Positions 41,944-51,430 of a stretch of 64,000 nt of DNA are shown here, one piece after another; position 1 is the first letter of the stretch, and each line of letters begins with the position of its first letter. This DNA comes from Terriglobales bacterium (GTDB taxonomy: Bacteria > Acidobacteriota > Terriglobia > Terriglobales > Acidobacteriaceae). A program made the translations under genes and the position numbers. Where the stretch lies: assembly GCA_035691485.1 (NCBI GenBank), contig DASSIZ010000011.1:1-64000 (forward strand), read 5' to 3'. The notes beneath the pieces were generated by a model. It had not been told where the DNA came from, did no database searches, and was given only the letters and a program-made list of their open reading frames with translations.

Positions 41944-42129
41944 GGAGGTACCCCCAGGATTCTCTTTCAGGATAATTGTGGCCTGCGACGTTCTTTCGGG
42001 GCTGCCCTCTCGATCACCGACGGCCTATACTGGAGTCAGCAGATTTGCGCCCGAGGCCGCTCTGGCGCATCTAATTTCAATAGGACAAAAACGAAACTTT
42101 TCCGCTGATCCCGGGGTTCTCCCAATCGT

Positions 42130-43008
42130 ATGAAACGACATTTTGTTCTGTTTTCGTTGCTCGCAATTGCGTTCACTCTGCCCGTGCTCGCCCAGGAAGG
42201 CCAATTGAGCTCGGCAGAGCCAACCGGCATCACCGTTGACCAGATCATCCAGCGCTTTGCTGCCAAAGAAAAAGAGTTCAAGCAGGCGCGCGATAACTAC
42301 ACCTACCGTCAGGACGTGAAGGTGCAAACGCTGGACGGCAGCACCGTGGACGGCGAATACCACCAGGTGGTGGACGTCACTTTCGACGACAAGGGCCGCC
42401 GCCAGGAAAAAGTCGTCTTCGCTCCGCAGTCCTCGCTGCAACGCGTATCGATGACACGGGAAGACGTGGACGACATCCAGCACCGGCTGCCGTTCGTGCT
42501 CACCTCCGACGAGATTCCCGAGTACCAGATCATGTACGCCGGACAGCAGCAGGAAGACGAACTGCACTGCTATGTCTTTGACATCGCCCCCAAGAACATT
42601 GAGAAAAACAAGCGCTATTTCCAGGGACGCATCTGGGTGGACGACCACGATTTCCAGATCGTGAAGACCAAGGGCAAGACCGTGCCCGACATTCGCACCG
42701 GCAAGAGGGGCCAAGGTGGCGAAAACCTGTTTCCCGCCTTCACTACCTGGCGCGAGCAGGTGGACGGGCGCTATTGGTTTCCCACCTACACCAAGGCCGA
42801 TGACGACCTCCACTTCTCCGGCGGCGATGTGCACATCCGCGAGATCGTGAAGTACACCAACTACAAGCGCTTCGGCTCCAACGTGAAGATCACGTATGAA
42901 GGCCAGGAGCTGCCGAAAGGCCAGAGCGATCAGCAGGGTCAGCCCAGCGGCCAGCAGCAACCCCGGTCCGGACAGCCGCAGGCGCAGCAGCAGAAGCCGC
43001 CGCAGTAG
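42130..43008 (+). CDS. exported outer-membrane lipoprotein-sorting-like protein
   Basis: A 292-residue protein with a signal peptide (MKRHFVLFSLLAIAFTLPVLAQ). The mature part resembles the LolA/LolB-like beta fold: DQIIQRFAAKEKEFKQARDNYTYRQDV, VVDVTFDDKGRRQEKVVFAP, RYFQGRIWVDDHDFQIVKTKGKT. It ends in a Gln/Pro/Gly-rich disordered tail of about 40 residues. Such proteins are common in acidobacteria and may carry lipids; function not shown. A terminator follows closely. Confidence 0.8.
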   Translation: MKRHFVLFSLLAIAFTLPVLAQEGQLSSAEPTGITVDQIIQRFAAKEKEFKQARDNYTYRQDVKVQTLDGSTVDGEYHQVVDVTFDDKGRRQEKVVFAPQSSLQRVSMTREDVDDIQHRLPFVLTSDEIPEYQIMYAGQQQEDELHCYVFDIAPKNIEKNKRYFQGRIWVDDHDFQIVKTKGKTVPDIRTGKRGQGGENLFPAFTTWREQVDGRYWFPTYTKADDDLHFSGGDVHIREIVKYTNYKRFGSNVKITYEGQELPKGQSDQQGQPSGQQQPRSGQPQAQQQKPPQ

Positions 43009-43034
43009 CTTTCCATTTCCCGACTGTAATTTTC

Positions 43035-43062
43035 AGCCCGCCGCGAGCGGGCTTTTTCTTTT
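43035..43062 (+). terminator. intrinsic terminator
   Basis: Perfect arms AGCCCGC (43035-43041) and GCGGGCT (43047-43053) with a 5-base loop, then TTTTTCTTTT. Confidence 0.9.
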
Positions 43063-43134
43063 GCCGAAAGCGCTCCGCCGCCTTTGCCAATCTCTAATCG
43101 TCAATTCGCCATTGTGTAGCTATATTTGACGCGC

Positions 43135-44634
43135 ATGTCGCTGAAGATTGCTGGCACATTGGCGTTGCTGGTCCTCGCCGCGCTGGTCATCTCTCCCATC
43201 TGGGTGGTGGCATATCCACCGCTGCTCGATTATCCCAATCATCTTGCCAGCAGCTATGTGCTGGCGCATCTCCACGACCCGTCCTTCCCGTTCGACCAGT
43301 GGTACGGAGCGAAGTGGGGCCTGTATCCGTATCTGGCGATGGACGTCTCGATGCGCGTCTTGCAATGGTTTCTGCCAGTCGAGTTGGCCGGGCGCGTCTA
43401 CCTGTCGCTCATGCTGCTCGCCTTTCCGCTCTCTACCTGGTTTTTTCTGCGGCAGGCCAATCCCGGGCAGGACTCCGTCGCCTTATGGGGACTTGTGGCC
43501 ACCCACAACATCTTCTTTCTGCTTGCGTTCCTGAATTTTTACGTCGCGATCTGCTTCAGCTTCCTGGCGATGGGACTCTGGCTGAAGTGGCTGGCGCGTC
43601 CGCGTCCCCTGCTCTGGCTGCAAGCAACGGCTGCCGTGACCGCGCTATTTTTCTCGCACTTGATCGCGTTCGCCATTACCGGCATCGCCGTCACCGGCTA
43701 TGGCGTGATGGCTCATTTCCGGCACGAACCTGGAGCGGGCGAAGCGAAAGCGCACAGCGGGACCATGCTCCCGCTGTGGCAAGTTCTCTTCCCGACCTGG
43801 CTCATGTTCGCTCCCGGCGCCGCTTTTTACCTGCTCTCGTCTCGTGTCATCGAGAAGCAGCGGTCTGGCCTCGTTTTCCTTACGTTGCACCAGAAGCTCA
43901 CCCGCATGCACGCACTGATGCAGGGTTATTCCGAGCGCCTCGATTACCTCACCCTGGCTGCGTTCGCCGCTTATTTTCTCCTGGCTTGGGTAGGTAACCG
44001 CGAAGTTCGCTGGAACCGAATGTGGCTCGCGGTCTCGATCATTCTGCTCGTGCTGTACTGGGGAGTGCCGGCGGCCTACGGCGACGGTGCCGACCTTGAT
44101 CTCCGCGTGCTCCCGATTCTTTTCGCAGTACTGCTTGCCGTCGTGAAACCGGGACGGCGCGGATGGTACCTGGCCCCGCTCGTGCTCGCGCTGTTCCTGC
44201 TGCGCGTGGGCAACGTCGTTGAAAACTACCGCGCTGCGCAGCCCGAACTCGCCGGCCTTGCCCGCTCCTTCGCGGTCACGCCGCGGGATGTGCGCGTTTT
44301 GCCCATCGTCCAGGCCGAGCCCGACACTGATCCCCTGCTTCACTCCTTCGCGCACTTCTGGGCTTACGGCGTGATCCGCAAACACTGGTTTTCGCCGTAC
44401 CTGTTCGAACTCCGCGGTCTCAACCCGCTGGTCATCACTCAGGAGTCCTACACGCTCGACGGTTTCTGGGACTTGGAATACACGGAAACACCGGACTGGG
44501 GCGACATCCAGCAGGATTACGATTACGTATGGAATTACAACGCCCGCCAGTACGACGACGGCCTGGCCAAGATCGGAGTGCTGATTTATTCCGACGGCAA
44601 GTTGCGGATGTATCGCGTGAGACATCCGGATTAA
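43135..44634 (+). CDS. polytopic membrane protein, GT-C-like topology
   Basis: A 499-residue membrane protein with about 10 helices and a periplasmic C-terminal part (about 380-499). The first loop has PLLDYPNHLASSYVLAHL, an Asp-Tyr-Pro-Asn-His arrangement similar to the acidic loop of GT-C glycosyltransferases; the family is not assigned. The start is ATG 43135; a TTG at 43126 gives three more residues. Confidence 0.7.
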   Translation: MSLKIAGTLALLVLAALVISPIWVVAYPPLLDYPNHLASSYVLAHLHDPSFPFDQWYGAKWGLYPYLAMDVSMRVLQWFLPVELAGRVYLSLMLLAFPLSTWFFLRQANPGQDSVALWGLVATHNIFFLLAFLNFYVAICFSFLAMGLWLKWLARPRPLLWLQATAAVTALFFSHLIAFAITGIAVTGYGVMAHFRHEPGAGEAKAHSGTMLPLWQVLFPTWLMFAPGAAFYLLSSRVIEKQRSGLVFLTLHQKLTRMHALMQGYSERLDYLTLAAFAAYFLLAWVGNREVRWNRMWLAVSIILLVLYWGVPAAYGDGADLDLRVLPILFAVLLAVVKPGRRGWYLAPLVLALFLLRVGNVVENYRAAQPELAGLARSFAVTPRDVRVLPIVQAEPDTDPLLHSFAHFWAYGVIRKHWFSPYLFELRGLNPLVITQESYTLDGFWDLEYTETPDWGDIQQDYDYVWNYNARQYDDGLAKIGVLIYSDGKLRMYRVRHPD

Positions 44635-44653
44635 GCGAAATGAAGCTTGGAGA

Positions 44654-44719
44654 AAAGGGGCCAGGGGAGGCACGCTTGGTTCTTCAGCCTAGCTTCTAAC
44701 TTCTAGCCCTAGCCCCTTT
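44654..44719. repeat. inverted array with 7-bp units
   Basis: Left AAAGGGGCCAG (44654-44664) opposes right CTAGCCCCTTT (44709-44719), one mismatch; between them units CTAGCTT, CTAACTT and CTAGCCC repeat with period 7. It lies between convergent genes. Confidence 0.65.
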
Positions 44720-44726
44720 AAGTCCT

Positions 44727-45746
44727 CTACGCTGCCGGCGCCATGCTACGCTGCGCAGCCTGCTGGATAAAGCGCTTCATCACCGTGGCCCACATGACTT
44801 TCTTGCGCACCGCACTTTCCTTGACGCCGCGTCCCTGGGCAAACATGGCGAGCAGCGCCTTCATCTTCAGCACGCGCAGGATCGCCTGTTCGGTTTGCGT
44901 GACGCCGTAGGCCTGGAGGAATTCGTCCTGCACTTCGGCGGTGATCATGCGGTTGCAGAAGGGATATTTTTCCAGGGCCTCGACGGAGGCGAGGAACATC
45001 GCGACATCGTGATAGGAGCTGCCGCGAGGCTTCATTTTGGCAAAATCTGAAAAGCCGATGCCTTTTTCGGAGATGATCACATTCAGCGGAGTAAAATCGC
45101 ACAGCACCGCCGAGGAGGGCAGCGCCTTCTTGCTGCGAGACAGGATCGTCTTCGTCCCCGAGATGATGGTATGAACGGCCTCGGCGTCCAGTCCTTCGCC
45201 GCGGCAGCTGTCGCACAGCTTTTCCAAATCCTTCAACAGGCCGCTGGGCTCAAACGGCTCCGGCATGTCGGCGGTGGCGCGGTGAAAGCTCTTCAGCCAC
45301 GCGCCCGTCTGCCGCGCCGCCTCGCTCAGGATGCCGCGGTCGGCATAGCCGGGAAGCAGCGCCGCCTTCATGATGATGGATTGCAGCGGCAGTCCGGTGA
45401 GCTTTTCCGACACCACCGCGCCGAGTTCCGTAAAATCCCCGACCGGCCGCGGTACCCCGGCGAGCCGGCGATTCTGAAAAACGGAGTAGACCTGCGCCAG
45501 GTTCCCCGCTTCCACTTTCGCCATTCCGCGCGCGCCTTGCTGCCCGCACTTGCTGCCGCGATACACCTTGGCCGCCAGCCGTTCGCTGCCCTCGGCGAAA
45601 TCGATCACGATGTCATAGATATAGTGATCGTTTTTCGGAGTGTGTCCAACCACGCGGACGGCCCGCAACTCGCCATGATCCGGGTAATACTCCGTCCCCG
45701 CCCGCTTCAACTCCGAAACAATCTGATCCATCACAGTTTCCGCCAT
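44727..45746 (-). CDS. APH-like phosphotransferase family protein
   Basis: A 339-residue protein-kinase-like phosphotransferase. The Brenner-type motif is LCDFTPLNVIIS (His-Gly-Asp is replaced, leaving Cys-Asp with the Asn intact) and the metal-binding DFG counterpart is GFSDFAKMKPRGSSYHDVAMF. N-terminal Lys candidates are in ERLAAKVYRG. Relatives phosphorylate small alcohols or aminoglycosides, or act in cell-surface sugar pathways; the substrate is unknown. ATG 45746 has GGGAG upstream; the longer frame is rejected. Confidence 0.75.
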   Translation of the reverse strand: MAETVMDQIVSELKRAGTEYYPDHGELRAVRVVGHTPKNDHYIYDIVIDFAEGSERLAAKVYRGSKCGQQGARGMAKVEAGNLAQVYSVFQNRRLAGVPRPVGDFTELGAVVSEKLTGLPLQSIIMKAALLPGYADRGILSEAARQTGAWLKSFHRATADMPEPFEPSGLLKDLEKLCDSCRGEGLDAEAVHTIISGTKTILSRSKKALPSSAVLCDFTPLNVIISEKGIGFSDFAKMKPRGSSYHDVAMFLASVEALEKYPFCNRMITAEVQDEFLQAYGVTQTEQAILRVLKMKALLAMFAQGRGVKESAVRKKVMWATVMKRFIQQAAQRSMAPAA

Positions 45747-46111
45747 GTTGCTCCCAGTAAGGCTGATTAAATCTAAGGTGGTCGCCGCCGGAGGCCTGCA
45801 GTTTCGCGGCGAAGCTCTCCCTTCTCGGTGCAGTTTCCATTCCACCCATTAGCTTGTGGGTTGCAAGCTAAGTCTTTAACCATCACGACGCTTCCAGAGC
45901 TGTAGGATTTACGGGGTGTGGCGATTCGTCGAGTTAGGAATCCCGGTACCCACTTGTGGCAAAAGGAAGGACAGGAACATCATCCAGAGTAGCTGGAAGA
46001 AATTACCTATGTCGAAATTGAGAGTCGAATTGCGGGTTTGCTTGATGCGGATTCACCGGAGCTTATGCTGAATTTTCAATTCGGCAATTCTGCCGTTCTG
46101 CAGTTCGGCAA
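45747..46111. other. intergenic region
   Basis: The 365 bases between two minus-strand genes hold a hairpin TTAGCTTG/CAAGCTAA (45849-45871) upstream of the kinase-like gene and an octad array at 46078-46117. No small gene with a ribosome binding site was seen. Confidence 0.4.
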
Positions 46112-46117
46112 TCAATA
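46078..46117. repeat. 8-bp array at HNH gene 3' end
   Basis: Five octads such as AATTCGGC, AATTCTGC and AGTTCGGC overlap the HNH stop codon. The unit is very close to the right arm at 24960-24991, 21 kb away. Confidence 0.7.
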
Positions 46118-46720
46118 GAAGAGGTACTTCCTCCACTTCGCGTCGGAGTGTCCGAGCAGCCGCATGATATGACGGCTGGTATGCAGATTGAAGGCGCGGG
46201 GCTCGCGGATGAGTTTCATGTTCGCTTCCAGGGGAAGCTGGTTTCCCTTGCGGCGATTGCAGCTGTGGCAGCACGCCACCAGGTTTTCCCACGTCGACAA
46301 TCCCCCGCGCGAGCGCGGCACTACGTGGTCCAGTGTCAGGTCGCTGGACGCCAGCAGTTCGCCACAGTACTGGCAGCTGTTGCGGTCGCGCAGCAGGATG
46401 TTCTTGCGTGACAGCGCCCGCGTCTGATGCGGGATGCGGCGGTATTCAAGCAGGCGAATCACCGAAGGCACGCGGATAGCCAGCCGCGCGGCATGCAGGA
46501 AGTGGCCGTTTTCCTCTTCCGTCATGGCGACGCCCTTCAGCACGAGCACGATCGCCCGCCTTGCCGCGCACACGTTGATGGGCTCGTACGATGCGTTCAG
46601 CACCAGCACCGGCGCGTGCATCACGCCGTGTCCGTTGCTCTCCGAGACCGGCGCCGGCGTCGCATCTACCATCGGCTTGCGATGTGCGTGTCCCGAAATG
46701 TGTCCTTTGCCGCCTGACAT
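46112..46720 (-). CDS. HNH endonuclease
   Basis: A 202-residue HNH nuclease of the type found next to ordinary genes. Zinc cysteines CQYC and CHSC flank the catalytic [24 protein letters not shown]. The N-terminal half ([26 protein letters not shown]) is shared by this family. Its cellular role is not known; it is not next to phage genes. Confidence 0.88.
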   Translation of the reverse strand: MSGGKGHISGHAHRKPMVDATPAPVSESNGHGVMHAPVLVLNASYEPINVCAARRAIVLVLKGVAMTEEENGHFLHAARLAIRVPSVIRLLEYRRIPHQTRALSRKNILLRDRNSCQYCGELLASSDLTLDHVVPRSRGGLSTWENLVACCHSCNRRKGNQLPLEANMKLIREPRAFNLHTSRHIMRLLGHSDAKWRKYLFY

Positions 46721-46727
46721 AGTTGTA

Positions 46728-46795
46728 AGTCGCTCAGCCTGTCAGTCTCTCAATCGGCCGCACGAAAAAACGAATGACTGAGCGACTGAAAGACT
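46728..46795. repeat. inverted 8-bp arrays between HNH and ComF genes
   Basis: Left octads AGTCGCTC, AGCCTGTC and AGTCTCTC (46728-46751) face right octads GAATGACT, GAGCGACT and GAAAGACT (46772-46795). It lies between the comF stop and the HNH start. Confidence 0.75.
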
Positions 46796-46797
46796 CC

Positions 46798-47745
46798 TCA
46801 CGCGCGCGCCGCCATCACCCGCGGTGACTCTTCCGCGGCTGTGAACTCCGGATCTTCCATCCCGGAAATATCGACACGCTGCGCTTCCGGCTTCAACACC
46901 CGTGCCACGGTCGCGACAAAAACCCGTTTCGCTCTTGCCCGGCATAGCACACGGGCACATTCCGAGACCGTCGTTCCGGTGGTGAAAACATCGTCAATCA
47001 ATAAGATGTCGCGCCCGCTGACCTGGTGGGGGTGAGCCACGTGGAAGGCGCCGCGGACGTTTTCCCGCCGTTGCGGCGACGTCAATCCTGTCTGCGATAC
47101 CGTGGCACGGCTACGCACCAATGCGGTGGTATTCAGTTTCACGTCCAGCGCCGCCGGCTTCAGCTTCAGCATGGCCCGCGCGATCAGCTCCGACTGATTG
47201 AAGCCACGCTCCCGCATCTTCGACGCGTGTAGCGGAACCGCGATCACCACCGGCGGCTCCGGTGCGAACGCCTGGGACAAGTCGGCCACCACCTCCGCCA
47301 GCATTCTGCCCAATACGTTCGCCGCTGGGCGCACCCGCTCATACTTCAGCAAGTGAACCAGGTCGCGCATGCCGCCGTCATAGCTGGCGTAGGCTGCGGC
47401 CCTGGCGAAAGCCGGCTCGTTCTGCATGCACTGCAGGCACAAGGGAGAGCCGTCGCGCTCCGACAGCAGCGGGCTGACCAACCGTTCGCCGCAGGCAGCG
47501 CACACGGCTGCCTCATTGGGGCGGATGGCCTCCAGACAAGCTTCGCAGACTGGCACCCTCGACAGGCGCGTGAGCGGCGCTTGGCAAAACCTGCAATGTG
47601 AAGGAAACAGGACGGATAGCGCTCCGTCAGCTAAGGAAAAGACAAACGAACGCCCTCTGCGGCTGGGTACCGCGACCGACCGGGTTGAGTCCCCGCTACT
47701 GCTGAAGACGACCCTCCTCGCGGCGCAACGACCAAGACGGCCCAT
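46798..47745 (-). CDS. ComF family phosphoribosyltransferase-like protein
   Basis: A 315-residue ComF-like protein. An N-terminal zinc-ribbon part has FPSHCRFCQAPL, CEACLEAI, CAACGERL and CLQC; the C-terminal domain shows the PRPP-binding DILLIDDVFTTGTTVSECARVL and AVPLHASKMRERGFNQSELIA. ComF is needed for DNA uptake in transformable bacteria, but many carriers are not transformable. The start is uncertain: the first 35 residues before LADGALSVLFP are poorly conserved. Confidence 0.85.
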   Translation of the reverse strand: MGRLGRCAARRVVFSSSGDSTRSVAVPSRRGRSFVFSLADGALSVLFPSHCRFCQAPLTRLSRVPVCEACLEAIRPNEAAVCAACGERLVSPLLSERDGSPLCLQCMQNEPAFARAAAYASYDGGMRDLVHLLKYERVRPAANVLGRMLAEVVADLSQAFAPEPPVVIAVPLHASKMRERGFNQSELIARAMLKLKPAALDVKLNTTALVRSRATVSQTGLTSPQRRENVRGAFHVAHPHQVSGRDILLIDDVFTTGTTVSECARVLCRARAKRVFVATVARVLKPEAQRVDISGMEDPEFTAAEESPRVMAARA

Positions 47746-48077
47746 CGTGCCGCAGCTCTAGTATAGCTACTTGCCCTCCGGGCGGCAACGGGCCTCCAAT
47801 TACCGAAGTTGGGGCCGCCTCATTTTCAGGACATAGCCATTGGGACGATGGCTGGATTGAGGAGTTCCGCGTGCAGCTACTGGCGCGCACTGTGGTGACG
47901 AAAACTGCCCAACTCGGACTTGTTTCGTAACCGCCGCCCGCAGTAGCTTTCAGCACACCTGACGTCAGCGGCGTGTGCGGTTTGCAATCTTCCCACCCGC
48001 TTACGACCAGCGTAGAATCAGCAGGCTGTCATCGGGCCCGGCCATCATTCCCGGGTCCCTGAATCGAGGATTCCTCC
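47746..48077. other. divergent intergenic region
   Basis: Contains the promoters of the comF-like gene (minus) and the OPT transporter (plus). A frame at 47696-47956 (minus) lacks features of a gene. No repeats stand out. Confidence 0.3.
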
Positions 48078-50141
48078 ATGAGCACCACCATCAACCAGGC
48101 GCCGCCGAAAAAATTCCAGCCCTTCGTGCCGCCGACCATGAAGATGTCCGAATTTACCGGGCGCGCCATCGTGCTCGGCCTGCTCATGACTGGAATCCTT
48201 GGCGCGGCGAACGCCTACCTCGGTTTGCGCGCGGGCATGACCATTGCCGCCACTTATCCGGCAGCCGTCATCAGCATGGCAGTTCTGCGCCTGGTGAAAG
48301 GCTCTATCCTGGAAGAAAACATCGCCCGCACCATTGGGTCGATTGGCGAATCCGTCGCCGCCGGTGCAGTGTTCACCATCCCCGCCTTTGTGATTGCCGG
48401 CCTTTGGCGCGACGATGCCGGAAATCCCGCGCTCAGCACCGGAAGATACTGGCAGTCAGTGGCGCTGATGGTGCTGGGCGGACTGCTCGGCATCCTGTTC
48501 GTCACCCTGCTCCGCCGCGTGATGGTCGAAGACCCCGAGCTTCCTTTCCCCGAATCGGTGGCCGCCTCCGAAATTCATAAAGCCGGGCAACAAGGCGCCA
48601 AGGCCGCAAAAATCCTGTTCGCCAACATGGGATTTGGCGCCGTGATGTACTTTCTGAGCCAGATCAACCTGTTCTGGTATGTGCGCACCATCCTGGTCCG
48701 CATTCCGACCATGGCGCAGGGACTGCGCGTCGGCCGCTCCGCCACCGCGCCCATCGTCGCCACCGGCGGCATGACCACGTTTGACACGCCCGCCATCAGC
48801 CCCGCCTATCTCGGCGTCGGCTACATTATCGGGCCTCGCCTCGCGGCGCTGAACTTTGCCGGCGGCGTGGTGGCCTGGGGGCTGCTGGTTCCACTGCTAG
48901 TCTACTTCCTCGGGCCTGGTATCCAGGCTAGTTTGCCCGCGGGAGCCACCATGGACTGGGCCGGCTTGGCCAACAACATGTGGTTTGCCATCGTTCGCCC
49001 GATCGCGGTTGGCGGCATGCTGGTGGGGGCAGGATTCACGCTCTTCCGAATGCGCAAGCAACTCGGCCTGGGCATGAGCCGCGCCATCTCCGACCTGAAA
49101 AAATCCGCCGCCGTGCATGAAGTCACCGACCGCACCGAAAAGGACTTGAACGCCAAGGTTGTTTTCCTCGGCGTTGCCATCGTCCTGGTGGCCATGATCG
49201 CGCTCTACTGGTTCTTTATCTCCGGCGCGGGCAACATACCCGGGGGCAAGGTGATGACGGGCGCCATCGTCGCCGCGGTCGTCATGATCGTGCTCGGCTT
49301 CTTCTTTGCCGCTGTTTCCGGAAATCTGTGCGGCATGATCGGATCCTCCAACAATCCTGTCTCCGGCTTGACGCTGTGCACGCTGGTGGTCGCCGCGCTG
49401 TTGATGGTCGCGCTCGGAGTTGGTGGAACCGGAGGGGTCGCCGCCGTGCTGGGCGTGGCGGCGGTGGTTTGCGTCTCGTCCGCCGTGGCCGGCGAGATGC
49501 TCCAGGACCTCAAGGTCGGACACATCCTCGGGGGCACGCCCTCGCGAATGCAGATTGGCGATATGTTCGGCGTCATCGTCGCCTCCCTGGTTTTGTTCTT
49601 CCCGCTGATGATTCTCGACAAGGCCTATCACTTTGGCAGCGCCGCCCTGCCCGCCCCGCAAGCTGGCCTGATGGCCATGCTCGGCCAGGGCATTGTCGGC
49701 GGCAACATGGCTTGGCCGCTGGTCGTGGTTGGCATCTTCATGGGATTCGCGCTGATCATGGTGCAGGTGAAGAGTCCCATGCTCTTCGCCGTTGGCATGT
49801 ACCTGCCTCTTCAAACCACGTTCGCCATTTTCGTCGGCGGCGTCATTCGCTGGATTACCGACCTGCTCCGCGATCGCCGCGGCTTGAATGACGCGCAGAA
49901 AGCGCGGGTCGAAAACGCTGGCGTGCTCACCGCCTCCGGCCTGATCGCCGGCGAAGCGCTCTGCGGCCTGGTGATTGCGGCCATCGTCGGCACCGGCCAC
50001 ACCATGCCCGACGTCAAGATTGGCGACGCCTGGATCAGCGGCTTGATCGGCCTCGCGCTGCTGGTGAGCGTCATGATCAAGCTGCCGCTCGCCAATGCCG
50101 GTAGCCCTGACGAACCGGCGCCGCCGACCGCGATTATGTGA
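48078..50141 (+). CDS. OPT-family oligopeptide transporter
   Basis: A 687-residue polytopic transporter of the OPT superfamily with about 14-16 helices. It begins EFTGRAIVLGLLMTGILGAANAYLGLRAGMTIAATYPAAV, has a cytoplasmic linker near VTDRTEKDLNAKVVFLG and a NNPVSGLTLCTLV block. OPT proteins import peptides or metal chelates with protons; the prokaryotic branch is little studied. No peptidase adjoins. Confidence 0.9.
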   Translation: MSTTINQAPPKKFQPFVPPTMKMSEFTGRAIVLGLLMTGILGAANAYLGLRAGMTIAATYPAAVISMAVLRLVKGSILEENIARTIGSIGESVAAGAVFTIPAFVIAGLWRDDAGNPALSTGRYWQSVALMVLGGLLGILFVTLLRRVMVEDPELPFPESVAASEIHKAGQQGAKAAKILFANMGFGAVMYFLSQINLFWYVRTILVRIPTMAQGLRVGRSATAPIVATGGMTTFDTPAISPAYLGVGYIIGPRLAALNFAGGVVAWGLLVPLLVYFLGPGIQASLPAGATMDWAGLANNMWFAIVRPIAVGGMLVGAGFTLFRMRKQLGLGMSRAISDLKKSAAVHEVTDRTEKDLNAKVVFLGVAIVLVAMIALYWFFISGAGNIPGGKVMTGAIVAAVVMIVLGFFFAAVSGNLCGMIGSSNNPVSGLTLCTLVVAALLMVALGVGGTGGVAAVLGVAAVVCVSSAVAGEMLQDLKVGHILGGTPSRMQIGDMFGVIVASLVLFFPLMILDKAYHFGSAALPAPQAGLMAMLGQGIVGGNMAWPLVVVGIFMGFALIMVQVKSPMLFAVGMYLPLQTTFAIFVGGVIRWITDLLRDRRGLNDAQKARVENAGVLTASGLIAGEALCGLVIAAIVGTGHTMPDVKIGDAWISGLIGLALLVSVMIKLPLANAGSPDEPAPPTAIM

Positions 50142-50160
50142 TGACGATTGAAAACACAGG

Positions 50161-50227
50161 TTTCACGTTTCACGTTTCGAGTTTCACGGATTGTGCAGCG
50201 TGAAACGTGAAACTTGGAAACGTGAAA
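50161..50227. repeat. inverted 7-bp arrays at yggS start
   Basis: Left heptads TTTCACG (twice), TTTCGAG, TTTCACG (50161-50188) face right CGTGAAA units (50199-50227). This is one of the clearest examples: seven of eight units match a single consensus and its complement. The right arm contains the candidate start codon of yggS. Confidence 0.85.
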
Positions 50228-50938
50228 CCTATTTTAACGATCAAAGAAAACCTCGCCGCCGTCCGCGAGCGCATCGCAGCCGCCGCACGCCGCGCCGGCC
50301 GCTCTCCCGACGAAGTCGCGCTGATGGCAGTCACCAAGACCTTCGGTCCTGACGCCATCCGCGCCGCCCATGACGCCGGCCAGCGTCTGTTCGGCGAAAA
50401 CCGCGTGCAGGAGTTTGCGGAAAAGGCTGCCACGGTGCGCGATCTCGACGGCGCGGAATTTCACATGATCGGCCATCTGCAGACCAACAAGGCCGCCAAG
50501 GCGGTCGAGATTTTCTCCACCGTAGATTCCGTGGATTCGCTTCGCCTCGCCGACAAATTGAACGCAGCCGCTGCGCACCTGCGCAAGCGCCTGCCTGTGC
50601 TTATCGAACTGAATCTGGGCAGCGAAGAATCGAAGAGCGGGCTGAATCCGGTTTCCACGGGCTTTGGCGAATTGCTGGAAGCGGCGGCCCGCCTCGATCA
50701 CCTTGAATTCCGCGGCCTCATGACCATTCCGCCTTTCACCGACGATCCGCGGAGCGCCCGCCCCTACTTCCGCCGTCTGCGTGAAATTCGCGACAACATC
50801 GCCCGCCGCAATCTTCCTGGCGTCCGCATGGACGTGCTTTCCATGGGCATGTCGCACGACTTTGAAGTCGCCGTCGAGGAAGGCTCCACTTGTGTGCGGT
50901 TGGGCACGGCAATCTTCGGTGGCCGTGCAAAAGCGTAA
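50207..50938 (+). CDS. yggS: YggS family PLP homeostasis protein
   Basis: A 243-residue PLP-binding protein without known catalysis that balances B6 vitamers and amino acids. Lys in VALMAVTKTFG binds PLP; GENRVQEF, HMIGHLQTNKA, LNLGSEESKSGL and LSMGMSHDFEVAVEEGST are family blocks. GTG 50207 and GTG 50222 are both possible starts and both lie in the right arm of a hairpin array, so the ribosome site would be in a stem. Confidence 0.93.
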   Translation: MKLGNVKPILTIKENLAAVRERIAAAARRAGRSPDEVALMAVTKTFGPDAIRAAHDAGQRLFGENRVQEFAEKAATVRDLDGAEFHMIGHLQTNKAAKAVEIFSTVDSVDSLRLADKLNAAAAHLRKRLPVLIELNLGSEESKSGLNPVSTGFGELLEAAARLDHLEFRGLMTIPPFTDDPRSARPYFRRLREIRDNIARRNLPGVRMDVLSMGMSHDFEVAVEEGSTCVRLGTAIFGGRAKA

Positions 50939-51104
50939 ACCACGAAGGGTACAGTGGACCACGAAGGAACGCGTGCCCCGGCATGGTTCGAGTTTGGGCA
51001 GGCCCGGGGGTTTTACGTTACGAGGTCAGGCCGGTGAGCGCGGCCGACAACAGAAGCAACCAACGAGAAACAGGCCTTCGCGCCCCTTTGTGTCCTTCGT
51101 GGTT
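50938..51104. repeat. inverted AACCACGAAGG repeat
   Basis: AACCACGAAGG (50938-50948) and CCTTCGTGGTT (51094-51104) are perfectly complementary; ACCACGAAGG also recurs inside at 50959-50968. This motif is a frequent intergenic sequence in acidobacteria. It overlaps the ends of yggS and the small membrane gene. Confidence 0.6.
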
Positions 51105-51321
51105 ACCTGGTTTTTGGGTTAGCAGCGTGGTGCGCTTTGCGTACCCGGATGATCATTCCGGCGACAAACAGGATGGTGAAGAAGATCAGAATTCTCGCCC
51201 ACATCGGCGCCGGGATCAGTACGGCGACCACCAGCGCAACCGCCGCCAGGGCCGCACGCCCCAACGCTTCCCGCGCCGCTTTCGCGAGTTCGCTTTCCTG
51301 CCCCGCGCCGCCTGTCGCCAT
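51103..51321 (-). CDS. small membrane protein of unknown function
   Basis: A 72-residue protein. A polar N terminus with an amphipathic helix (ELAKAAREALGRAAL) leads to two helices (about residues 27-41 and 46-60) and a basic tail. It lies on the opposite strand between yggS and yggU. ATG 51321 follows AAGGTG; GTG 51330 is an alternative. No family recognised. Confidence 0.6.
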   Translation of the reverse strand: MATGGAGQESELAKAAREALGRAALAAVALVVAVLIPAPMWARILIFFTILFVAGMIIRVRKAHHAANPKTR

Positions 51322-51430
51322 CACCTTCACCTTCGACCCGCCATACTAGCATCCGGCCACGACGCACGAAGCAGTACGAACGCATTTTCCTTCGTGATCG
51401 TTTGTGTCCTTTATGGTTAAGTAGAAAATC

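Noticed and set aside
46053-46292. 79-codon frame over the HNH gene end
   Set aside because: It is out of frame with the HNH gene and its repeated peptide comes from the octad array.
47696-47956. 86-codon frame upstream of comF
   Set aside because: No ribosome binding site, overlaps the comF start and shows no domain.
48897-50000. 367-codon frame antisense to the OPT transporter
   Set aside because: His/Asp/Arg-rich composition typical of the complement of membrane-helix codons.
50981-51000. GGTTCGAGT resembling a tRNA T-loop
   Set aside because: No acceptor stem or anticodon arm could be found around it.
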